DNA of 64,000 bases. It comes from an uncultured Saprospiraceae bacterium (GTDB taxonomy: Bacteria; Bacteroidota; Bacteroidia; Chitinophagales; Saprospiraceae). The notes under the pieces were generated by a model. That model searched no databases. It was not told where the DNA came from and worked only from the letters and a program-made list of their open reading frames with translations. The stretch covers positions 37,835-101,834 of the forward strand of contig CALFWO010000031.1 of assembly GCA_937928045.1 (NCBI GenBank), given 5' to 3'. Below are positions 1-8,416 of the stretch, in pieces; positions within the stretch are counted from its first letter, which is position 1, and every line of letters starts with the position of its first letter. The position numbers were made by a program, and so were the translations under genes.

Positions 1-456
1 TAATAGTAGTTTTTCTTTCTCAGTCTTGAAGGAATGCTGAATGAAAAAGTAAACCATTGCAATACTTCCATATAAAATTGAATAGTAACAGTTGTCAATA
101 AAATAGTAAATGACTTTAGTGCCTTGATTATAATTTCCACGGCCAAAATAATGAACACCGATAATTTCATCCGCAATGTATCGGAAGGCAATAGAAATCA
201 AAACACCGCCAACTAAAAATGTGATTATCTTTTTCGTTTTTTTAGCTGTATAGAATTTTGTGAAAATATAATAGACCCACAGGCCAAACCCGATAAAGGC
301 AATTACAAAAGTAAGACTTACTCTAAGATTGTCGAGTGAAAAGATATCCGATAGTGCCTGGGACTTGTTATTGGAATTCAGAAAATAGCGTACATCTCCT
401 AAAAATATGTATATGGTAAGAGAGATGAGTAATACATTAAGCAGGCCTTTTTTCAT
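1..456 (-). CDS. LytS/YehU-type sensor histidine kinase, N-terminal part (runs off left edge)
   Basis: The frame is open from an ATG at 456 leftwards to base 1 (152 codons, no stop), so only the N-terminal membrane part is present. It reads MKKGLLNVLLISLTIYIFLG, followed by hydrophobic segments at about residues 5-20, 45-62 and 75-92 and another near 125-142. It then enters a basic/charged stretch (FKTEKEKLLL) typical of the linker before the His_kinase domain of the LytS family. The catalytic His and ATPase domains would lie outside the window, so the family call rests on topology and the linker only. Such kinases usually sit beside a LytTR response regulator, and repeats in the divergent promoter at 520-582 fit that. 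Alternative: another multi-TM membrane protein. Confidence 0.6.
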   Translation of the reverse strand, partial: MKKGLLNVLLISLTIYIFLGDVRYFLNSNNKSQALSDIFSLDNLRVSLTFVIAFIGFGLWVYYIFTKFYTAKKTKKIITFLVGGVLISIAFRYIADEIIGVHYFGRGNYNQGTKVIYYFIDNCYYSILYGSIAMVYFFIQHSFKTEKEKLLL

Positions 457-519
457 ATGGGTAAGTTAAGATATTCTGCTAAAAAGCGACTTGAAATACT
501 ATGCTTTAGTCAAATCTAT

Positions 520-582
520 CGGTCAATCGGCAAATTTTACCGGTGAACTAGAAATTACAGATAAAACAGTAATACCGGTCAA
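520..582. promoter_or_regulatory. Direct repeats CGGT(C/G)AA in divergent promoter; candidate LytTR operator
   Basis: CGGTCAA occurs at 520-526, CGGTGAA at 541-547 and CGGTCAA at 576-582, in the 202-bp gap between the divergent kinase and the secreted-protein gene. The first two are exactly 21 bp apart, the spacing known for LytTR-type regulators (two 9-bp direct repeats with a 12-bp spacer). The first and third copies extend to CGGTCAATCGGC and CGGTCAAATCGGC. Assignment to a LytTR regulator is inference from spacing and from the adjacent LytS-like kinase. Confidence 0.35.
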
Positions 583-658
583 ATCGGCTAGTTGATCGAC
601 TTCGTTTTTCTACGACGCCAAATGCCCACATCTTTGTATCGAACCAAATATTTTAGTA

Positions 659-1582
659 ATGAAAATCCATTTAGTAATTATTCTACAAATTGTAATCGCC
701 AGTGTTGGGTTTGCTCAGAATCCAAAGGAAGTACTATTGATAGGAACTATGCACCAGGTTAGCAAAGCAAAAAAGAATGCTTATAGACCAATGTTGAAAA
801 AGGCAATCGCTTATGCTCCCGAAGCCATTTATGTTGAAAGACAAATGAAAGAAGATACCGTTAGTGTCAAAAACTATTTTCCGGAATTTTATGCGAAGGC
901 AGATTCTTTAAGAAAGGTTAAAAGCTTTGATTTGGACAAAATTGAAATGCTTAAAAATAGAAATCTGAATGACTTAGATTCAAGTGAAGCTAAGCTTCTA
1001 GCTAGTTACTACTATTGTCAATTTGATTACGCCAATTACCATTACTACAGCTACGTCAGTCGTTTTGGAGTCCGGAGTGCAGGCAAGAGATCTGATAGAA
1101 CAGAAAATGTGGACCTTAGTATTCCTCTAGCCATTGAAATGGATATAAAGGAAATTCGATCAATGGACAATCAAACATACTACCAAGAGTACCAGGACAA
1201 TTGGAGGGCTTGTGATAAAGCTTCTGAAAGTGACGGTGAGGTAATGTATTTCAAAAAAGGAATACGAAAGGCTAATTTTCAAGGCGTTTGGGGTTTCTTT
1301 TTTGGGCTTGGAAAAATGGTAAATAAATCAAAAGTTTCAAACTTATACCATGAACTGAATTCTTTTGAATATAGAAAAACCAGCTGCGAACCATGCGATA
1401 AAGGGAATTACTATTGGGACTATCGCAATACACAAATGGCAAAGAATATTGCAACACAAATCAGTCAAGGAGGGGAAGAAAAAAGTGTGGTCATTGTCGG
1501 TGCTGGTCATATTTATGGCCTAATAGAAGCTTTGGAAAGAGATTATCCTGAATTGAAAATCAAATTATACAAAGACCTTTAA
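659..1582 (+). CDS. Secreted TraB/Tiki/EreA-fold protein (DUF5694-like)
   Basis: 307 residues beginning with a signal peptide (cut near FAQ, about residue 20). Two motifs mark the EreA/ChaN/TraB/Tiki superfamily: a first strand plus loop VLLIGTMHQV (about residues 25-34) followed by IYVERQ, and a C-terminal VVIVGAGHIYGLIEAL (about 280-295). In this superfamily the paired G-x-x-H and G-H-I/V motifs line a putative metal or hydrolytic site. The substrate cannot be read from the sequence. Only 10 bp separate it from the next gene, which has the same fold, so the two are probably co-transcribed. The ATG at 659 was chosen because the signal peptide starts directly there. Confidence 0.6.
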   Translation: MKIHLVIILQIVIASVGFAQNPKEVLLIGTMHQVSKAKKNAYRPMLKKAIAYAPEAIYVERQMKEDTVSVKNYFPEFYAKADSLRKVKSFDLDKIEMLKNRNLNDLDSSEAKLLASYYYCQFDYANYHYYSYVSRFGVRSAGKRSDRTENVDLSIPLAIEMDIKEIRSMDNQTYYQEYQDNWRACDKASESDGEVMYFKKGIRKANFQGVWGFFFGLGKMVNKSKVSNLYHELNSFEYRKTSCEPCDKGNYYWDYRNTQMAKNIATQISQGGEEKSVVIVGAGHIYGLIEALERDYPELKIKLYKDL

Positions 1583-1592
1583 AATAAATATC

Positions 1593-2615
1593 ATGAAAAA
1601 TTTCAGCTTTTTTCTATTGTTGGTTATTCCTTTTTTCATGTCCGCCCAAGATACATTAGGGGTAAAGCATCTTGAAAAATATACCACTCATTTTTCAATA
1701 AACGGAAATGGAAAATTGGAAGGTGATGGCGTACAAATGCTTAAGAGAAATTTGAAAGAACATCCGGTGGTCTTGATTGGAGAATACCATGGTTCACCAA
1801 GGGTTTCAGAATTCACCGCTAGCTTGATTCACGAAATGACCGCCTTGGGCTGTAATAAATTTGTCGCTGAGGTCGGTCCCATTGCAACAAAGTATATTAA
1901 TGAAATTGTATCTGCAAGCGATGATCCATTTGCTTCTTTGAAAGAATTGTGTGATCAATACAGAGTAGATGATTATCCTCCATTTCCTTTTTTCGATAAT
2001 AAGGGGGACAAGCTTTTTGTTGATTTGTTGAAAAAATACAATTGGATAACTTGGGGAATTGATCAAGAATTTGTTGTTGGTTACCAAATGCTCGTTGATC
2101 GCAGCTTTGAAATGCTGAATGAAAAACAAAAAGGACTTATGAAGTCTATGATGACTGAAGTCAAAGATTCATTGAAATCTTTTTACGAAATAGATGATAA
2201 TGATGGTAAGAGGTATTCTGTTTCTATCAAGGAGTCAAAATTAATTCCAGCGTACTTTGAGCAAATTTCAGAGCTTAATCCAGAGATTAAAGAAGTGGCT
2301 GATGCGTTATTCGCTACCAATACTATTTATTATTTGAATGCGATTAAAAAGTATTTGGAAAACAATACTTCAAGGGCTCGATACATGAAAACCAACATGA
2401 AAAGTTATATGAAAGCTAGTAATTTTAATCTGTCTGAAGATAGAATGTTGGTAAAGCTGGGTCAATATCACGCGGGAAGAGGTCTAAGCCCAATGGATGT
2501 TTATGATGTTGGCAATTTGATGAGTGAATTGTCAGAACTTAATGGAAAGAAAAGTTTGCATTTATGTATGCAATATCGATACTCAAAAGATGAATATGGG
2601 GAATCTGAAGGATAA
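1593..2615 (+). CDS. Secreted erythromycin-esterase/ChaN-like protein, C-terminus lost by frameshift
   Basis: As read, 340 residues with a signal peptide (ending near MSAQ). The motif VVLIGEYHGSPRVSEF (about residues 54-69) and KFVAEVGP (about 90) match the G-E-x-H-G core and following acidic motif of EreA/ChaN-like proteins. LVKLGQYHAGRG (about 290) is the C-terminal His motif. The frame ends at 2615 in a short non-family tail (DEYGESEG). The +1 frame continues with a convincing C-terminal segment to 2817. Removing one A from the AAAA at 2584-2587 or one G from the GGGG at 2597-2600 would fuse the two frames. So this is a real frameshift mutation, a sequencing error or, less likely, programmed frameshifting. 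It follows a same-fold gene by 10 bp. Confidence 0.7.
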   Translation: MKNFSFFLLLVIPFFMSAQDTLGVKHLEKYTTHFSINGNGKLEGDGVQMLKRNLKEHPVVLIGEYHGSPRVSEFTASLIHEMTALGCNKFVAEVGPIATKYINEIVSASDDPFASLKELCDQYRVDDYPPFPFFDNKGDKLFVDLLKKYNWITWGIDQEFVVGYQMLVDRSFEMLNEKQKGLMKSMMTEVKDSLKSFYEIDDNDGKRYSVSIKESKLIPAYFEQISELNPEIKEVADALFATNTIYYLNAIKKYLENNTSRARYMKTNMKSYMKASNFNLSEDRMLVKLGQYHAGRGLSPMDVYDVGNLMSELSELNGKKSLHLCMQYRYSKDEYGESEG

Positions 2616-2817
2616 AACTTTAGACAATAGAAAATGGATGTCTTCTGGAAGAGAAATCTTTCAAATGGGAAAAGCTGACCAATGGACGATTGTTGATCTG
2701 CGACCATTGCGACAAGATTATTTCTATAGCAGAAAATTTGTACAAACGGAAAGTTTACATCTTATTTTTAGAAGATTTGATCTCATGATCATCGCGCCGA
2801 CTGAGGATTTTAATTGA
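2588..2817 (+). pseudogene. Frame-shifted C-terminal segment of the EreA/ChaN-like gene
   Basis: In the frame one base later than the 1593 gene, the sequence encodes about 75 residues, including GKADQWTIVDLRPLRQDYFY and a tail ending RFDLMIIAPTEDFN. It has an amphipathic strand/helix pattern like the W-x-x-V-D-L-R-P-L-R ending of related proteins. It directly follows the truncated end of the 1593 gene and has no promoter or leader of its own. An independent gene starting at 2524 would overlap 92 bases of the upstream gene in another frame, which is unlikely. I therefore read it as the displaced C-terminus. Confidence 0.6.
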
Positions 2818-2984
2818 ATTTAGTAATAGATTGGTTGCAAAAAAGGCCAAAAGCGAAACCCCAATATACATTTGAGGTTTTCAACACTAGAAAGCTTTGT
2901 AAATACCTTAATGCTTTGAAAGTGGAGTATAAGGATATTCTATGTACCGATATAGAAATAATTTTCCCAGTTAACAATTTTTAA
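2814..2984 (+). other. Short open frame of 56 codons, possible gene remnant
   Basis: An open frame with a TTG overlapping the stop of the preceding segment encodes a charged, plausible-looking peptide (for example FEVFNTRKLCKYLNALKVEY) and stops at 2984. There is no ATG, signal peptide or motif I recognise. It may be decayed sequence or chance. From there to the ATG at 3089 I see only AT-rich sequence, the probable promoter of the next gene. Confidence 0.15.
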
Positions 2985-3088
2985 CACACCTTTTCATACG
3001 TTTTAAGGAAATCTTAGGAATGAAAATAGAGGAAGAAATGTGAATTATTTACATCTTTAGAATCATTCTTACTGGTAAACCTAAGCTT

Positions 3089-3733
3089 ATGAGAAATTGC
3101 CTTTACTTCTTTTTATTGCTAATTGTCTTTTCTTCATGTAATCGAAAATTAGCATTAATAGGTTATGATCAAAATGGAACTGTCTCGCAAAAGCAAAAGT
3201 CTAATCCTGTCGAATTAGAAATTAATTTGGCTCATCAAACAAAGAAAACAATTGCCTTTGAAGTAAGCATCTCAAATCAATCCGATGAAATAATCAATAT
3301 TGATCCAAATGATTTTTTCTATACACCAGAGGATTATTCTTATTCTATTGATGCTTTTGATCCGGAATTCTTACGATTCCAGATAGAACACCCCTTGGAA
3401 GCTATTGCTGAAAATGCTCAATATGATTATGCGAATAGTACTGTTTGGATGGATGTTGCATTGCTTTCAGATATTGCTTTTGAAACGGATATGGGTTATA
3501 TAAGTATGTCTGGCATCCGGTTCCTAAAATATTGGTCGGAAATTAGGGATAGTAAAAAGGTTTTGATTGAAGAATTATTGGAAGAACAAAATTTGAAAGC
3601 AGGAGCTAAGGTGCGCGGTCTAATATATTTTCCTAAAAAAGAATTTAAAACAAAACGGCTGATATTTATTAATTGGGAAAAAGAAGACGGGGTGGAGAAC
3701 CGAAGGTTCCTGGTAGACAAATGGAAAAAATAA
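3089..3733 (+). CDS. Hypothetical lipoprotein
   Basis: 214 residues. The N-terminus has a short hydrophobic stretch followed by a lipobox FSSC with Cys at about residue 17, so the mature protein should be lipid-anchored. The rest is soluble and beta-rich: a strand-rich segment (VELEINLAHQTKKTIAFEVS) resembles immunoglobulin-like extracellular domains that describe how a protein compares with its neighbours. A long acidic middle region is followed by a basic C-terminus ending in VDKWKK. I do not recognise a family. It is convergent with uvrC, with 18 bp between stop codons and no clear hairpin there. Confidence 0.6.
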   Translation: MRNCLYFFLLLIVFSSCNRKLALIGYDQNGTVSQKQKSNPVELEINLAHQTKKTIAFEVSISNQSDEIINIDPNDFFYTPEDYSYSIDAFDPEFLRFQIEHPLEAIAENAQYDYANSTVWMDVALLSDIAFETDMGYISMSGIRFLKYWSEIRDSKKVLIEELLEEQNLKAGAKVRGLIYFPKKEFKTKRLIFINWEKEDGVENRRFLVDKWKK

Positions 3734-3751
3734 ACTTCTTAAATTAAAAAA

Positions 3752-5569
3752 TTATTCCTCTTCTTCTCCAGCTTGATTAAAATAAGTGAAAATCTTTTTA
3801 GCATTGGCCTTGCCGGCAACGTTTGCTAAAGCCTCTTCGTCCAGCGCTTTGATTTTCTTTACAGATTTAAATTCCTTTAGTAGCAACTCAGAAGTTTTTT
3901 TCCCAATCCCTGGAATGTTGGTTAGTTCTGTACTTGTAAAGAATTGAGATCTTTTTAAACGATGAAAGGTGAGGGCAAAACGGTGTGCTTCATTTCTAGC
4001 TTGCTGAATTAGTTTTAACGATTCAGACTTTTTGTTAATATAGATTGGAATGGGATCGTTAGCGAAAAATATTTCTTCTAACCTTTTCGCAATACCAATT
4101 ACGGTAACCTTATCTTGAATTCCTAGCTTATTGATTGACACCATTGCGGCACTGAGTTGTCCTTTGCCTCCATCAATGATAATCAATTGAGGGAGTTCTA
4201 TGTTTTCATCGAGCAATCTTTTGTACCGGCGATAGACTACTTCCGTCATTGAAGCAAAATCATCCGGTCCAACTACCGTTTTGATATTGAAATGTCTATA
4301 GTCTTTTTTGCTTGGTTTCGCATTTTTAAAAACTACACAACTGGCCGTAGGATTGGTCCCTTGGATATTGGAATTATCAAAACATTCCAAATGCAAAGGC
4401 AATTGATCCATGTTTAAGTCAGATTGTAAAGTGCGAAGGATTCTTTCTGCTGGAGTTTGCTTATTAACCCGATTCATCGCTTCTTTCTTCTTTTGAAGTT
4501 GGAAGTAGATCACATTCTTTGAAGACAAATCAAGCAACTTTTTTTTATCTCCTCTTTGAGGAACAGTAATAGCTACTTCTGAATCTTCAAAAGGAACCTT
4601 CATTGGTACTGCAATCTCAGGAGCAATGCTGTTAAATTTTTCTCTTAGATACGGAATTGCATATGCCAATAACTTCTTGTCGTCATCGTCAAGGTTAATT
4701 TCTAATTCTAAAGTAAATGTATTGATCAATGCACCATTGATAACCTTTAGGTAATTTACAAAAGCAGCTTTCTCTCCTTTGGCAATTGTAAATACATCCA
4801 AATCTCGAATAGAAGAACTTACCACGGTTGATTTACCTTGGTATTCAACAAAGGCCTCCAGCTTGTCTTTTATGTTTTGCGCTTTTTCAAAATCTAAATC
4901 TTCCGCATGCTGTTTCATCAAAGCTTTGAAATGATTTTTTACTTCGCCAAAGTTTCCGCGTAGGATATTTTTGATCTGGGTAATCTTAGCATTGTAACTT
5001 TTTTCGTCTTCAAGATTCACGCAAGGTCCAAGACAGTTTTTGATATGGTATTCTAAACAAACTTTAAACTTACCAGCCATGATGTTTTTTTCGCTGAGAT
5101 TTAAAGTACAAGAACGTAGTGGAAAAAGCTTTTTGATTAAATCTAAAATGATTTTTATTCTGGCCTTAGAAGTGTATGGACCAAAGTAGGTACTTCCATC
5201 CTTAAAAACTTTGCGTGTTAAAAACACTCTTGGGAATCGCTCTTTTTTTACTACAATATAAGTGTAAGATTTACCATCCTTCAACATGACATTATAGCGC
5301 GGTTGAAATCGCTTGATCAAAGTATTCTCGAGCAACAAAGCATCCGCCTCGGTTTCTACAATGGTAAATTCAATACGCGCCGCATTTTTCACCATGACCC
5401 GAGTTCGATAGGCCAATCCTTTTTTAGAACCAAAATAATTGGAAAGCCGGTTTTTGAGCACTTTTGCTTTTCCGACATATAAGATGGTGTCTTGAGCATC
5501 TATAAAGTGATATACCCCCGGTTGTTTCGGGATGGTATCCATCATTGCTTTATAGTCTGCTGTTGTCAT
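3752..5569 (-). CDS. uvrC: UvrABC system protein C (excinuclease subunit)
   Basis: 605 residues, the usual length for UvrC, which makes both incisions around a UvrB-bound DNA lesion in nucleotide excision repair. Domains in order: an N-terminal GIY-YIG nuclease (QPGVYHFIDAQDTILYVGKA, about residues 16-35, the 3' incision site); a Cys-rich region with CTLNL and CLEYHIKNCLGPC (about 155-182); a UVR motif that contacts UvrB (DLDFEKAQNIKDKLEAF, about 222-238); the RNase H-like endonuclease domain with LECFDNSNIQGT and LIIIDGGKGQL (5' incision); and a C-terminal helix-hairpin-helix (LTNIPGIGKKTSELLL). All key motifs are present. The gene follows parC on the same strand, separated by about 228 bp that hold a repeat element. 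Confidence 0.97.
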   Translation of the reverse strand: MTTADYKAMMDTIPKQPGVYHFIDAQDTILYVGKAKVLKNRLSNYFGSKKGLAYRTRVMVKNAARIEFTIVETEADALLLENTLIKRFQPRYNVMLKDGKSYTYIVVKKERFPRVFLTRKVFKDGSTYFGPYTSKARIKIILDLIKKLFPLRSCTLNLSEKNIMAGKFKVCLEYHIKNCLGPCVNLEDEKSYNAKITQIKNILRGNFGEVKNHFKALMKQHAEDLDFEKAQNIKDKLEAFVEYQGKSTVVSSSIRDLDVFTIAKGEKAAFVNYLKVINGALINTFTLELEINLDDDDKKLLAYAIPYLREKFNSIAPEIAVPMKVPFEDSEVAITVPQRGDKKKLLDLSSKNVIYFQLQKKKEAMNRVNKQTPAERILRTLQSDLNMDQLPLHLECFDNSNIQGTNPTASCVVFKNAKPSKKDYRHFNIKTVVGPDDFASMTEVVYRRYKRLLDENIELPQLIIIDGGKGQLSAAMVSINKLGIQDKVTVIGIAKRLEEIFFANDPIPIYINKKSESLKLIQQARNEAHRFALTFHRLKRSQFFTSTELTNIPGIGKKTSELLLKEFKSVKKIKALDEEALANVAGKANAKKIFTYFNQAGEEEE

Positions 5570-5576
5570 TTTAATG

Positions 5577-5788
5577 TTGAAGTTAGTTGAAAGGTGTTCT
5601 CAGCAAAGCTTCGATCTACCGTTGAAATTTGTGGAAATTTTGTCAATGAATTTGTATTGAGTTTAATTCCTTTTGCAATTGAATAATAATGCGAAGCCCA
5701 CAATCCACCGTCTAAGAAGCTTGATTTTTCTGACACAAATTTCAGCGGATAATCCGCCTCCGGCGGACCGCCTTCTAACTAACTTATA
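5577..5788. repeat. Intergenic inverted-repeat element with GC-rich palindromic core (MITE/REP-like)
   Basis: The uvrC-parC gap holds near-perfect outer inverted repeats (AAGTTAGTTGAAAGG at 5580-5594 against the complement of 5771-5785, 13 of 15 matching). It also has an internal GTTGAAATTTG motif at about 5630 and a GC-rich palindrome TCCGCCTCCGGCGGA at 5753-5767. The stretch GCGGACCGCCTT (5763-5774) recurs exactly in the second element upstream of parC (8925-8936). The GC content of the core is much higher than its surroundings. It has no coding capacity. A short non-autonomous mobile or REP-like element is the likeliest reading. Confidence 0.5.
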
Positions 5789-5797
5789 TTTGTTAAC

Positions 5798-8416
5798 CTA
5801 CTCGTCGTCGTCTTCAAACAATTCTGCCTGCCCTTCCACATCAAACTCCACAGAATCCCCAACTTTGAGTTTGTCTGCATCAGGATGTGCGATCTGTTTC
5901 AATCCAGTAATTTTGTGATCCGCTAATTTATTACCAATAGCCTTCCAGCCTTTGACATCCATAAATTCACCAAGTTCAATTTCCCACAATTCTTTTTCCT
6001 TACCCACTTTCACATAATACTCGAGATAAGGATTTTCTTCAGTGGAAGCAAAAAGCAATTGAGATTTTTCATGCTCACCAATAAATCCAAATATTTTCTC
6101 CGTGGCATTGGTTTCGATTTGGAATCGTTTCACCATCGTCCACTTTTTACTACCTTCGTAATAGATACAATTTACGACCATCTCATCGCTAAGCTTTGTT
6201 GCGCTGATCACCTGCTTAAGATCGAATCTTTTGTTCATATCTATTGGAGTGATCTCATAGCTTCCATTTTTATATAAAACACAAAGCATATCTCCAGTGT
6301 CAAATTCTCCAAGAAGATTACCTCTTTCTTCAGTATTGATTTTTCCTGAGACAGGATCCATCCAAATCTTTATGGAACCCAGAGTTGATTTACCAACTTC
6401 AAGCTGTGTGATTTTACGCACTGGATGCTTGGTGATGATATTTCCCCCAGAACCTCGACCTTTTATATCTAGTTCTCCAAAGTCAAATTCGAACTGCTTG
6501 ATTCTGGCTCTTGATCCTTGACTTAATTGAATATTGACGACTTCAGATTCACCATTTGGCCATGCAGAAAAGTACAGAATCTTAGAACCTTTATTTCCTT
6601 TTGTTAAGTGATATTCTTTTTCTCTGGTAATTGATTTAACAGAAAAACGTTTTGCCATTGATCGTCCAGTTTTTCCATCAACATAAACCATGTTGTACGT
6701 AGTTCGTTCGTCACCTTTTTTCCAAACAGCAACATGAATGATGTTCTTTCCAATGAAAACCTTATCGGCCATTTTTACTACTTTGAAAACACCGTCCTTT
6801 CTTACTGCTATAATCAAATCAATATCAGAACACTCAGAAATGAATTCGTCTTTTTTTAATCCTGATCCGATAAAGCCATCTTTACGATTTACATAAAGCT
6901 TGGAATTGTTCATGACGACTTGACGAACCTTAATGGTGTCAAATGTTGTAATCTTAGTTCGTCGTTCTCTTCCTTTTCCGTACTTAGTAAGTAAGTTGGA
7001 ATAATAAGCAATGGCATAATCAGTAAGATGCTTAAGGTCGTGTATCACTTGAGCCAACTCTTCTTCCAATCTTGCGATCAGTTCATCAGCTTTGAAGGAG
7101 TTGTATTTAGAAATTCGTTTGATTCGAATCTCTGTCAATTTGACAATATCTTCTTGAGTGATTTCTCTATTTAGCTTTAATCGCTTGTCTCCTTTTTTCT
7201 TTTTACTCTTAGGAGTTGCAACATATTTTTTCAGCTCGGTATCAATCGTCTCAATTACTTCTTCAAAGGATTCACATTCTTCAATCTCTCGGTAGATTCG
7301 ATTCTGAATAAATATTTTTTCCAAACTTGCGAAGTGCCACTTTTCTTCAAGTTCTCCTTTTTTTATTTCTAATTCTCGACGTAGTAATTCTTTAGTTTGC
7401 TCTGTACAAATGCGCAGCATCTCGTTCACAGAAATGAAGTGCGGTTTGTCTTCAATGATAACACAGCAATTCGGAGAAATGGAAATTTCGCAATTGGTAA
7501 AGGCGTACAAAGCGTCCATAGTGACATCCGGAGATATTCCCGGAGCCAAGTCAATCAGAATTTCAACATCCTTTGCAGTATTATCGGTAACCTTTTTGAT
7601 TTTGATCTTACCCTTATCATTTGCTTTGACAATGCTATCAATCATTGAAGCAGTAGTTACAGAATAAGGCAGTTCCTTAATCGCCAAAGTAGATTTGTCT
7701 ACTTGTTCCACTAATGCTCGAACTTTCACTTTGCCACCACGCTTTCCTTGGTTGTAGTCGGTGACGTCAATTAGTCCACCAGTTTGAAAGTCAGGATATA
7801 TTTTCGGTTTCTTACCTTCCAATACTTTGATCGAAGCCTTAATGAGTTCTATAAAGTTGTGAGGTAAAATTTTTGTAGATAGTCCAACTGCGATTCCATC
7901 TGAGCCCTGTGCAAGCAACAGCGGGAATTTCATTGGTAAAGCGATTGGTTCTTTTTTTCTCCCATCATAACTCAATTGCCAATTGGTTGTTTGATTATTG
8001 AAAGCAACTTCTAAAGCAAACTTGGTCAATCTTGCTTCGATGTATCTTGGAGCCGCAGCACCATCGCCAGTTCTAAAATCTCCCCAGTTTCCCTGGCAGT
8101 CGATCATCAAATCTTTTTGTCCAACATGAACCAATGCCGCACCAATGGCTGCATCACCATGCGGATGAAATTGCATAGTTTGACCAATGACATTTGCTAC
8201 TTTATGGTAACGACCATCGTCCATTACCTTCATGGCATGGAATAATCTTCTTTGCACGGGCTTCAGCCCATCGATGATGCCAGGAACGGCACGCTCGAGA
8301 ATAACATAGGAGGCGTAGTCTAGGAAATATTCTTCGTACATCCCTGAGAGGTGCATCACATCGGTCTCAGTATTCACCGGCGGGGGGCCGAGTGGGATAT
8401 TTTTCTTCTTACTCAT
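5798..8416 (-). CDS. parC: DNA topoisomerase IV subunit A (ParC-type)
   Basis: 872 residues. Type IIA topoisomerase A subunit that breaks and rejoins DNA to relax or decatenate chromosomes with a ParE-type ATPase partner (not in the window). The N-terminal winged-helix/tower core has YASYVILERAVPGIIDGLKP (about residues 34-53), the quinolone-pocket helix HPHGDAAIGAALV (84-96) and the catalytic Tyr125 in AAPRYIEARL. A coiled region (about 360-470) precedes a C-terminal beta-propeller-like part lacking a canonical GyrA box, which favours ParC over GyrA. The C-terminus is acidic (FEDDDE). The two usual quinolone-contact positions are both Ala (89, 93). The gene is monocistronic-looking, with repeat elements on both sides. 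Confidence 0.9.
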   Translation of the reverse strand: MSKKKNIPLGPPPVNTETDVMHLSGMYEEYFLDYASYVILERAVPGIIDGLKPVQRRLFHAMKVMDDGRYHKVANVIGQTMQFHPHGDAAIGAALVHVGQKDLMIDCQGNWGDFRTGDGAAAPRYIEARLTKFALEVAFNNQTTNWQLSYDGRKKEPIALPMKFPLLLAQGSDGIAVGLSTKILPHNFIELIKASIKVLEGKKPKIYPDFQTGGLIDVTDYNQGKRGGKVKVRALVEQVDKSTLAIKELPYSVTTASMIDSIVKANDKGKIKIKKVTDNTAKDVEILIDLAPGISPDVTMDALYAFTNCEISISPNCCVIIEDKPHFISVNEMLRICTEQTKELLRRELEIKKGELEEKWHFASLEKIFIQNRIYREIEECESFEEVIETIDTELKKYVATPKSKKKKGDKRLKLNREITQEDIVKLTEIRIKRISKYNSFKADELIARLEEELAQVIHDLKHLTDYAIAYYSNLLTKYGKGRERRTKITTFDTIKVRQVVMNNSKLYVNRKDGFIGSGLKKDEFISECSDIDLIIAVRKDGVFKVVKMADKVFIGKNIIHVAVWKKGDERTTYNMVYVDGKTGRSMAKRFSVKSITREKEYHLTKGNKGSKILYFSAWPNGESEVVNIQLSQGSRARIKQFEFDFGELDIKGRGSGGNIITKHPVRKITQLEVGKSTLGSIKIWMDPVSGKINTEERGNLLGEFDTGDMLCVLYKNGSYEITPIDMNKRFDLKQVISATKLSDEMVVNCIYYEGSKKWTMVKRFQIETNATEKIFGFIGEHEKSQLLFASTEENPYLEYYVKVGKEKELWEIELGEFMDVKGWKAIGNKLADHKITGLKQIAHPDADKLKVGDSVEFDVEGQAELFEDDDE

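Noticed and set aside
2524..2817. A separate 97-codon gene starting at 2524
   Set aside because: It would overlap 92 bases of the EreA/ChaN-like gene in another frame; its C-terminal part is better explained as that gene's displaced C-terminus.
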